This document shows positions 1 through 6,168 of a stretch of 64,000 bases of DNA, one piece after another. Under the pieces are notes generated by a model. That model worked only from the letters and a program-made list of their open reading frames with translations, was not told where the DNA came from and searched no databases. The DNA is from Streptomyces sp. NBC_00285 (GTDB taxonomy: Bacteria; Actinomycetota; Actinomycetes; Streptomycetales; Streptomycetaceae): positions 2,666,001 to 2,730,000 of the forward strand of contig NZ_CP108055.1 in assembly GCF_036174265.1 (NCBI RefSeq). The letters are read 5' to 3'. A program made the position numbers and the translations under genes. Each line of letters starts with the position of its first letter. Within the stretch, counting starts at the first letter, position 1.

Positions 1-524
1 TTGCCGCCCTCGCCGAAGCGTCGGCGTTCCAGCCTGCGGATGAGCGGGGTGTAGCGGGCGGCGGTGGCGGCGGCCGCGCGGTTGCCGCTGACGCGGACGA
101 GGACGTCGTGCAGTTCGTCGTCGGCCCGGATGGCTTCGTCCACTTCACCGGCGCGGACGGCGGCCGCGAACCGTTCGTTGGCGGCACGCATCGTCTCGAT
201 GTCGGCGGCGAAGAGCCGGGGCACGGCGGCCCGCGTGACCAGCTCGTGCATGGCCCCGACCACGGCGGCGGCGTCCCGCACGTCTGCGGCGACGACCTGG
301 GTCACCCGCGTGTAGCTCTGCGGCTTGCTCTCCAGCAGCCCCTCATCGACCAGCCGCGCGAAGGCCTCCCGCACCGGCGCGCGCGACAGCCCGAGCCGCT
401 CGGCGAGCTCGGCGTCCCGCACCACCGCCCCGGGCTCGATCTCCCCGGCCACGATGGCGTCCCTGATGGATGCGTAGGCGCGGTCCCTGAGCAGGGTGCG
501 GGCGAGCGGGCGTATGGCGTCCAT
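1..524 (-). CDS. GntR family (FCD-type) transcriptional regulator, C-terminus cut by window edge
   Basis: This is a DNA-binding metabolite-responsive repressor or activator; the effector is unknown. Read on the minus strand, the protein opens with an amphipathic segment and then a winged helix-turn-helix of the GntR type (AELAERLGLSRAPVREAFARL at about residues 40-60, followed by LVDEGLLE). The region after it, from about residue 80, looks like the helical FCD ligand-binding domain. The ATG is only a few bases from an imperfect inverted repeat, consistent with autoregulation. The frame stays open to base 1, so about 174 residues are visible and the end is missing. The family is clear; targets are not. 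Confidence 0.9.
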   Translation of the reverse strand, partial: MDAIRPLARTLLRDRAYASIRDAIVAGEIEPGAVVRDAELAERLGLSRAPVREAFARLVDEGLLESKPQSYTRVTQVVAADVRDAAAVVGAMHELVTRAAVPRLFAADIETMRAANERFAAAVRAGEVDEAIRADDELHDVLVRVSGNRAAAATAARYTPLIRRLERRRFGEGG

Positions 525-527
525 GAA

Positions 528-546
528 CTGAAATGTTAGATGTCAG
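528..546. promoter_or_regulatory. candidate operator of the GntR gene
   Basis: An inverted repeat with 7-bp arms and a 5-bp centre (CTGAAAT, GTTAG, ATGTCAG) has one mismatch between arms. It ends 3 bp from the start codon of the GntR gene. GntR/FCD proteins usually bind short palindromes at their own promoter, so this is a reasonable autoregulatory site. That role is inferred from position and symmetry only. Confidence 0.4.
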
Positions 547-621
547 AGCGGGGCGCGGACAAGGGGCGCGGACATGAGTGTGACCCGCACCCCCGTGAAG
601 TGCGGGTCACACGCTCGGGGC

Positions 622-2202
622 TCAGGCGGCCCAGGGCCAGTTGGCGTCCTGGGCCGTTTCGAGCAGCGGAACCATCCGGAAGGCCGCGTCCGAGAGGCCT
701 CCGAAGGTGTGGCGGTTGCCGGTGCCCGAGGGGCCGTGGCCCGCCCGGTAACCGGCGAGGTTCCAGGTGTAGACCGGTACCTCGGCCGGGATCTGCTCGG
801 TCGGGCCGCCGTGGCGGTGGTGCGTGTACTGCTCGTCGGTGACGATCAGTACCCGGTCCTGCCCCCGGTAGTGCGCGCGGACGGCCGAGGTGGTGTCGGT
901 GCCGCCCAGGTCGCCGAAGCGGTCCAGGATCTTCAGCACCGACTCGCCCTCACCGAAGGTGAGACGCCGGCTGGTGGTGCCGAACTCGACGAGGTCCGCG
1001 TCCGCCGCCCGCAGCGCGAGCGCCGTGCCGAAGACCGCCGCCGCGTCGGCCCGGTTGAGCTGCGAGCGGTCGGACAGCCGCGCCCACATCGAGCCGGAAC
1101 GGTCGACGAGCACCAGGGTGCGGCCCGGGAGCGCGGGCACGTTGGCCAGCGAGTGGCCGAGCGCCCGCTCCAGCGGGTAGGACCAGCGCAGCGAGGGCGC
1201 GTGCCGGTATGCGGCGAGGTACCGGAACGGGAACTGCCGCGACCGTGCCACCTCGGCCGGGTCGCTGATCTTCGCCGCCACCTGAGCGGCGACCTCGTCC
1301 GATACGCCCGCCTCGTCGAAGTTCCGGAGATTCCTCACGAGTGCCATCGCACCCATGGACGGAATCACGGCCTCCCAGGCCGCCTTGTCCATCGGTCCCT
1401 GGAGCCAGCCCGCCAGGGCCTCCCACGTCATCCCGGCCGCGGCAAGCCGCTCCACCCCACCCTCGGACGTGACCACGGCACGCCGTCGGCCGGCCGGCAC
1501 CGCCATCAGCTCGCGGTGCGCGGTGAGCACCCGGCTCGACTCGGGCGGCACGGCCGTGTCCGGGTTGTGCCGCCGGTCGAGGGCGTAGCGGAACAGCTCG
1601 CCCTGCCACGGCTTGTCCGGGTCCGGGGCCGCGTGCACGAGGTTGAGGATGTCGCCGAAGCGGTAGCCCCTGGACGCGGTGTCGTACTTCAGCAGCGACT
1701 TGCCGCTGTAGAGCCGCTGTACGGCGTCGGCGACTCCGCGCTTGACTGGCTTCGGGACGTTACGGCCGTACCGCGCCGTCCAGTACCCGAGGAACTCGCC
1801 TGGCTCGTCGGGCCGCTGGAGTACGGACGCCACGACCTGCCGGTTCGAGGGGCCGTCGGTGGCGCCCGCGTCCAGGCGCGCCTTCACGTACTCGGCGGCA
1901 CCCACGAGCGAGGCGGTGCGGAGGTTGCCCTCGCCGCGCAGCCAGCCGAGCAGGCCGGCGGTCCAGGTGGAGTCGGTGACGGCGAGCTGCCGCACCAGCG
2001 CGGCGAACCGGTCGTCGCGGTCGGCGCCGGACTCGTAGCAGGTCTGCTGGGACACGAAGTTGGCGACCGCGAGCAAAAAGAGCTCGGAGCGGGCGTCACG
2101 CTCACGGCCTCGGCCGCCCTCGTAGGTGCGCAGAACGCGTCCCGTCGAGGTGACCCGCGAAGTGGGACGGGCCCGCGCGGCCTTCTTGTTGAATCGCGCC
2201 AT
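622..2202 (-). CDS. rsr: Ro60 orthologue Rsr (TROVE domain plus von Willebrand A domain)
   Basis: Ring-shaped RNA-binding protein of the Ro60/Rsr family (526 aa). In other bacteria it works with a Y RNA and a 3'-5' exoribonuclease in structured RNA decay and stress recovery. The first ~320 residues are the TROVE helical-repeat region. A vWA domain follows, with the MIDAS motif DRSGS at 367-371 and a later IVTDEQY strand. Length matches the family. The ATG is chosen because the protein starts there with a typical basic TROVE N-terminus and a GGGGGA ribosome site lies just upstream; the reading frame is open further upstream but that stretch encodes the RNA elements. Two Y-RNA-like elements sit directly upstream on the same strand, supporting an Rsr-Y RNA unit. 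Confidence 0.95.
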   Translation of the reverse strand: MARFNKKAARARPTSRVTSTGRVLRTYEGGRGRERDARSELFLLAVANFVSQQTCYESGADRDDRFAALVRQLAVTDSTWTAGLLGWLRGEGNLRTASLVGAAEYVKARLDAGATDGPSNRQVVASVLQRPDEPGEFLGYWTARYGRNVPKPVKRGVADAVQRLYSGKSLLKYDTASRGYRFGDILNLVHAAPDPDKPWQGELFRYALDRRHNPDTAVPPESSRVLTAHRELMAVPAGRRRAVVTSEGGVERLAAAGMTWEALAGWLQGPMDKAAWEAVIPSMGAMALVRNLRNFDEAGVSDEVAAQVAAKISDPAEVARSRQFPFRYLAAYRHAPSLRWSYPLERALGHSLANVPALPGRTLVLVDRSGSMWARLSDRSQLNRADAAAVFGTALALRAADADLVEFGTTSRRLTFGEGESVLKILDRFGDLGGTDTTSAVRAHYRGQDRVLIVTDEQYTHHRHGGPTEQIPAEVPVYTWNLAGYRAGHGPSGTGNRHTFGGLSDAAFRMVPLLETAQDANWPWAA

Positions 2203-2247
2203 GGTGAATTCCCCCGAATTCCTGTCGGTTTCGGAGGGAGGCACAGC

Positions 2248-2409
2248 AAAAGGAGGGTGTCCGAGGTCGAAGTCGACTGCGGCGCTTATAAACTGGCGCG
2301 TCTTCCGTTCCGCCACACCGACCACGGGTCGATGACGGGATTCGAACCCGCATGAGGGATCTCCCCCCACCAGTTCCCGAAGTATCCGCTGCCTGCGCAC
2401 CGGGCACCC
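2248..2409 (-). ncRNA. Y RNA-like element 2 (YrlA type), permuted class II tRNA mimic
   Basis: On the minus strand the ends pair (GGGTGCCCG at 2409-2401 with CGGACACCC at 2263-2255, one mismatch) and a short T run follows. Inside, in 5' to 3' order: AACTGG (2375-2370), a GGG/CCC hairpin like a long variable arm, a T arm (GCGGG, loop TTCGAAT, CCCGT at 2351-2335), an acceptor-like hairpin (CATCGAC at 2334-2328 with GTCGGTG at 2322-2316, loop of 5), a D arm (GCG/CGC with a GG-containing loop) and CCAGTT (2296-2291), which pairs with AACTGG. This is a leucine-type tRNA opened at the anticodon and closed at the acceptor end, the known fold of YrlA RNAs. It ends about 50 bases before rsr. Exact ends are inferred. 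Confidence 0.8.
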
Positions 2410-2467
2410 ACCAAGAGCTGCGCCTCCCGAGATCAAAATACTCGCACCGGGAGGTGCATGAAGTTGT

Positions 2468-2608
2468 GGTGTCCAGAGTTCAGATCGGCGGAACCGACAT
2501 TAGGTGCTCTAACCCCTGAGCTACACCGGCTCGTTGTGCCGATGGCGGGACTCGAACCCGCGGCCGCCCCATTATGAGTGGAAGTAGGTCCTGCCTTCGC
2601 ACCTGGAC
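2468..2608 (-). ncRNA. Y RNA-like element 1 (YrlA type), permuted class I tRNA mimic
   Basis: On the minus strand the outer stem is GTCCAG (2608-2603) with CTGGAC (2476-2471). Inside are a perfect T arm (GCGGG, loop TTCGAGT, CCCGC at 2561-2545), a 7-bp acceptor-like hairpin (CATCGGC at 2544-2538 with GCCGGTG at 2530-2524, loop of 7), the dinucleotide TA and a 4-bp D arm (GCTC/GAGC with loop AGGGGTTA at 2517-2510). The T arm precedes the D arm, so it cannot be an ordinary tRNA. A 23-nt block after the 5' stem matches element 2 at 18 positions and is a candidate Ro-binding region. The equivalent of the anticodon stem is less clear here. A TAGAGT -10-like hexamer lies at 2622-2617. Confidence 0.8.
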
Positions 2609-2668
2609 GTTCATCACTCTAGGAGGCGGGCCGCGGGACGGGCGAGCGAATTAAATTCAGCCGCTCTT

Positions 2669-4117
2669 CTAGCCGCGCTTCTGACGCTTCCACGGCCCCG
2701 TGATCGCCAGCATGATTCCGGGCGTCTGGATGTTGGCGTACAGCGTCCTTCCGTCGGGTGAGAAGGTTACGCCGGTGAACTCGCTGTATTCGGGGTCCTC
2801 TTCGGTGCCGATGTTGAGTTCGTTGCGGGCGATCGGGTAGGTGCGGCCGCTCTCGGTGGCGCCGAACAGGTGCTGGACGCCCTCGCCGTCCTCGGCGATG
2901 ACGAGGCCGCCGTAGGGGGAGACCGTGATGTTGTCGGGGCCGTCGAAGGCGCCGTCGACGGAGGGGTCGGGGTTGACGCCGAGGAGGACCTTCAGGGTGA
3001 GGGTGCGGCGCTTGGGGTCGTAGAACCAGACCGCTCCGTCGTGCTGAACGGGGCTCTCGGTGCGGGCGAACGAGGAGACGATGTAGGTGCCGCCGTCGCC
3101 CCACCACATGCCTTCGAGCTTGCGGGCTCGGGTGACCTGGCCGGCGGTGAACTGCTTGCGGACGGAGGTCGTCCGCGCGTCGCGGTCGGGGACGTCGACC
3201 CAGTCGACGCCGTACACCGTCCCGATCTTCGTGGCGCGGGACAGGTCGTCGACGAACTTGCCGCCGGAGTCGAAGCACTTGAAGGCCTGGAGGACGCCCG
3301 CGTTCTCGGCGAGGGTGCGCAGCTTGCCGTGGCCGTGGCAGAAGCCCTCGGGCGGGGTCCAGCGGTACAGCAGGCCGTTGGGGTTGGACGCGTCCTCGGT
3401 GAGGTAGAGGTGGCCGCGCTTGGGGTCGACGACGACGGCCTCGTGGGCGTAGCGGCCCAGCGCCTTGATGGGGTGGGGGTTCTTGTTGGCGCGACGGTCG
3501 CTGGGGTCGACCTCGAAGACGTAGCCGTGGTCCTTGGTGAAGCCGTTGGTGCCGGCCTTGTCCTCGGTCTCCTCGCAGGTGAGCCAGGTACCCCAAGGGG
3601 TGTTGCCGCCCGCGCAGTTGGTGGCGGTGCCGGCGATGCCGACCCACTCGGCGACCTTGCCGCCGGGGCGTACCTCGACGACCGTGCAGCCGCCGGCCGC
3701 GGCGGGGTCGTAGACCAGGCCGTCGATGAGCGGCACGGGGTGCGGCCAGTTGGCGCGGGGCCCGGCGAGCTCGTGGTTGTTGACGAGGAGGGTGGTGCCG
3801 CGGGGGCCGTCGAAGGTGGACGTGCCGTCGTGGTTGGAGGGGGTGAACTCGCCCGACTCCAGCTTGGTCTTGCCGCTGTACGTGATGACCTTGTACTTGA
3901 ACCCGGCGGGCAGCGCGAGGAGGCCGTCCGGGTCGGAGACGAGCGGCCCGTAGCCGACACCGCCGTGGGCGCCCGCGGTCTGCGCCCCCTCGCTCTCGAC
4001 GTCGGTGGCGGCGAGTGCGTTCGGCGCGGTGGCGAGGGCGCCGACGCTGCCCGCCAGCGCGACCCCGGCGCCGGTGAGCGCGGTTCTGCTGGTGAAGTCC
4101 CTGCGGGTGAGCGACAT
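2669..4117 (-). CDS. PhoX-type (DUF839) phosphatase, Tat-exported
   Basis: Secreted phosphatase of the PhoX/DUF839 family (482 aa), which releases phosphate from organic esters outside the cell using metal ions. The N-terminus is a Tat signal: a twin-arginine RRDFTS at residues 5-10, a hydrophobic stretch and an Ala-rich cleavage region near residue 37. The mature part has the family pattern: YGPLVSDPDGLLALP near its start, LVNNHE, the TCEET and HEAVVVDP segments, and a C-terminal beta-propeller end with FSPDGRTLYANIQTPG. The start at 4117 follows a GGAG site by 7 bases; the longer frame upstream lacks a signal. A PHO-box-like repeat lies about 70 bp upstream, so phosphate control by PhoP is likely. 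Confidence 0.88.
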   Translation of the reverse strand: MSLTRRDFTSRTALTGAGVALAGSVGALATAPNALAATDVESEGAQTAGAHGGVGYGPLVSDPDGLLALPAGFKYKVITYSGKTKLESGEFTPSNHDGTSTFDGPRGTTLLVNNHELAGPRANWPHPVPLIDGLVYDPAAAGGCTVVEVRPGGKVAEWVGIAGTATNCAGGNTPWGTWLTCEETEDKAGTNGFTKDHGYVFEVDPSDRRANKNPHPIKALGRYAHEAVVVDPKRGHLYLTEDASNPNGLLYRWTPPEGFCHGHGKLRTLAENAGVLQAFKCFDSGGKFVDDLSRATKIGTVYGVDWVDVPDRDARTTSVRKQFTAGQVTRARKLEGMWWGDGGTYIVSSFARTESPVQHDGAVWFYDPKRRTLTLKVLLGVNPDPSVDGAFDGPDNITVSPYGGLVIAEDGEGVQHLFGATESGRTYPIARNELNIGTEEDPEYSEFTGVTFSPDGRTLYANIQTPGIMLAITGPWKRQKRG

Positions 4118-4185
4118 GGTGTCTCCTGAGACGGTCGGTATGCCGAGGAGGGTGGCGGACCTCGAGTCGGCGCAACCGTCTCGCC

Positions 4186-4207
4186 CATGCCTGAACACCG
4201 GTTGAAC
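4186..4207 (-). promoter_or_regulatory. PHO box (two 11-bp direct repeats)
   Basis: On the minus strand GTTCAACCGGT is followed without gap by GTTCAGGCATG. Each repeat begins with GTTCA, the conserved half of the 11-bp direct repeat unit bound by PhoP in Streptomyces. The site is correctly oriented about 70 bp upstream of the PhoX-type phosphatase, a classic phosphate-starvation target. The match is by eye; PhoP binding is inferred. Confidence 0.6.
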
Positions 4208-4400
4208 ACCAGGCGACTTCAGCGGGCCAACTTCAATGAATCAATAAAGGGCAGGGCATGCTCCCCTATAGGGACGCGGGTCCGTGCCCTTGTGCGGCTC
4301 CGCCGTGCAGACGGTGTCGTCGACCTCAGCAGGCCCGGGCGCCGGTCACAGCGGGCACACCGCAGGTCACAGCAGGCAGGACCGCGTCCCCCGGCCGCTC

Positions 4401-5825
4401 TCAACCCCCCTGCTGTGACCTCGCCTTGAACGCCGCCTTCCGGGCTTCCTTCGCGACCCGCTTGTCCGGGTGCAGCCGCCCCATCGCTTCCAGCACATCC
4501 GCGGTGGCCGGGTGGTCGACCTTCCAGGCCGCCGCGAAGAAGCCGCCGTGCTGCTGGGCCAGCCCTTCCACCAGTCCCCGGAGCTCGTCGGAGTTGCCTT
4601 CGGCGGCCAGTTGCGCGGCGATCGTGTCGACGGTCAGCCAGAAGACGAGGTCCTCGGACGGTGCGGGCACGTCCGGGAACCCCCGCTCAGCCAGCCAGAC
4701 GCGTGCCAGTCCGCCCAGTTCGGAGTCGTCCAGGACCTCCCGCAGCGCGGGCTCCGCGGCCATGCCCACCAGTGACAGCGCCTGCTGGCACCGCAGCCGT
4801 CGCAGCGGGGCTCCCCGGTCGCCTCCCCGGGCCGCGGTCAGCAACTCCCGTGCCGCAGCGAGGGGTTCACGCCGGTCCAGCCACTGTTCGGTCTCGGCCT
4901 GCGCGGCAGCCGCCGGGAACGACGACGTGCCGTCGAGCAGCACGTCCGCTCCCTTGTCGGCCAGGTCGCCGACCGCGGGCGCGGCGATCCCCGCCTCCAG
5001 CAGCCGCGAGCGCAGCCCGTACAGCCCGAGCGGGGTCAGCCGCACCATGCCGTACCGGGAGACGTCGGTGTCGTCGACCGCCGTGGCGGGTTCCTCGTCG
5101 GCGTCCGCCATCAACGCCTCGTCGACGGGCTGGTACTCGACGATCCCCACCGGCTCCAGGACCCGGAACTGGTCGTCCAGCCGCATCATCGCGTCGGACA
5201 CCTGCTCCAGGACGTCGTTCGTGGGCTCGCCCATGTCGCTCGGCACGATCATGGACGCGGCGAGCGCGGGCAGCGGCACGGGCCCGTCCCCGGGACCGTC
5301 CTCGCTCACGGTGAGCAGGTAGAGGTTCCCGAGCACCCCGTCCAGGAACTCCTGCTCGGCCTGCGGGTCCCAGTCCAGGGAGGCGAAGTCGACCTCGCCG
5401 CCGTCGTCCATCGCGTCGACCAGGTCGTCCAGGTCGGGCACGCTCGCGTCGGCCAGCACCGTCTCCAGCGCGGTCAGCCACACCGCGAGCACCTCCTGCG
5501 GCGACCCGGTCAGCAGGGCCAGGTCCTCGCCCGCCGTGACGGTGCCCGCCTCCTCGTCGACGATCTCCACGAGCCCGGTGTCGACGGCGACCCGCCATGC
5601 CTCACTCGCGTAGGCCGCCGCGTCCTCGCCGGTCAGAGCGAGTTCCGAGGCCGCCGCGGACAACTGCTCCTCGACGAGTCCGCCCCCGGCGTCGACCCGC
5701 GTGTCCTCGCCGGCCCAGCGGGCGAGCCGGGCGGCCCGGGCGAGCAACGGCGTGGACAGGGCGTCTCGCGCCAGCTCAGCTTCGGGGTGCAGCCGCACCG
5801 GCGGCAGGGGGGAGCTGTCTGACAT
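4401..5825 (-). CDS. conserved hypothetical acidic protein
   Basis: I do not recognise a characterised family for this 474-residue protein. It is rich in Asp, Glu, Ala and Leu with no signal peptide or membrane segment, so it should be cytoplasmic. The sequence alternates helical stretches with acidic patches (around residues 130-150) and ends in a repeat-like helical region, LAQQHGGFFAAAWKVDHP followed by RLHPDKRVAKEARKAAFKAR, resembling the last repeats of an alpha-solenoid. The start is an ATG with GGAG upstream (AGGAGAACC). It is single, with no close partner on either side. Codon use is typical of the chromosome, so it is a real gene of unknown role. Confidence 0.75.
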   Translation of the reverse strand: MSDSSPLPPVRLHPEAELARDALSTPLLARAARLARWAGEDTRVDAGGGLVEEQLSAAASELALTGEDAAAYASEAWRVAVDTGLVEIVDEEAGTVTAGEDLALLTGSPQEVLAVWLTALETVLADASVPDLDDLVDAMDDGGEVDFASLDWDPQAEQEFLDGVLGNLYLLTVSEDGPGDGPVPLPALAASMIVPSDMGEPTNDVLEQVSDAMMRLDDQFRVLEPVGIVEYQPVDEALMADADEEPATAVDDTDVSRYGMVRLTPLGLYGLRSRLLEAGIAAPAVGDLADKGADVLLDGTSSFPAAAAQAETEQWLDRREPLAAARELLTAARGGDRGAPLRRLRCQQALSLVGMAAEPALREVLDDSELGGLARVWLAERGFPDVPAPSEDLVFWLTVDTIAAQLAAEGNSDELRGLVEGLAQQHGGFFAAAWKVDHPATADVLEAMGRLHPDKRVAKEARKAAFKARSQQGG

Positions 5826-6000
5826 CGGCTTGGTTCTCCTAGGGCGCCTCTGAAGGCCGTACCACCGGAGTACGGCCGAAGAACGACGGCGGGCCGTACG
5901 GCCATCCGGACGCCGTACGACTCAGTCGCTCAGCCTAGACGGATATCCACCCATGCCGCCCGGTTCATCTCTGCGACTGGTTCTGTACATGGCTGAAACC
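5826..6000. other. gene-free stretch upstream of the nuclease promoter
   Basis: This is the divergent region between the unknown acidic protein and the secreted nuclease. Together with the nuclease leader it makes a gap of about 340 bases. I see no ORF with coding character, and no convincing PHO box despite isolated GTTC motifs. The nuclease promoter and leader follow immediately. Confidence 0.5.
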
Positions 6001-6030
6001 TTGACAACTGGCCTGACCAGGCACGAGATT
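6001..6030 (+). promoter_or_regulatory. candidate sigma-70 type promoter of the secreted nuclease
   Basis: A perfect TTGACA (6001-6006) is followed after 18 bases by GAGATT (6025-6030), a weak -10. Between them lies the inverted repeat CTGG-CCTGA-CCAG (6008-6020), placed where a repressor would block RNA polymerase. The -35 is unusually good for a Streptomyces promoter. The TSS is not known; the leader to the TTG start would be about 130 nt. Confidence 0.45.
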
Positions 6031-6083
6031 TACGCGCGTAGAAACGGGGCGGACATCTGTTCACCGTACTTTTCTACGCGCGT
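6031..6083. promoter_or_regulatory. two palindromes forming a perfect 13-bp inverted repeat in the nuclease leader
   Basis: ACGCGCGTAGAAA (6032-6044) and TTTCTACGCGCGT (6071-6083) are exact inverse complements separated by 26 bases. The first arm lies within the 10-bp palindrome TACGCGCGTA; the second carries nine of its ten bases. The site could be a cooperative operator for a dimeric regulator or an RNA hairpin in the 5' leader of the nuclease. Which of these applies cannot be decided from sequence. Confidence 0.55.
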
Positions 6084-6168
6084 GGTCACCGCCCCACCGG
6101 TCGCCGCTCCCACCGTTCCGCCGCCACCCTCGTCCCGGCGCCCAACGCACGTCCCCGGAGGGATTCCG

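Noticed and set aside
2248..2608. Ordinary tRNA genes (leucine-like and class I)
   Set aside because: T arms precede D arms, acceptor strands face each other across a small loop, and there is no anticodon arm between them in normal order. They are permuted mimics, not functional tRNAs.
2619..4175. Long overlapping frame (518 codons) on the same strand as the phosphatase
   Set aside because: Out-of-frame shadow with Arg/His/Pro-rich translation; the phosphatase frame has the Tat signal and family motifs.
6007..6022. DasR operator before the secreted nuclease
   Set aside because: ACTGG and ACCAG halves are present, but the centre is one base short of the DasR consensus and differs from it.
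5960..6090. PHO boxes before the secreted nuclease
   Set aside because: GTTC motifs occur but not as adjacent 11-bp direct repeats, so I do not claim PhoP control.
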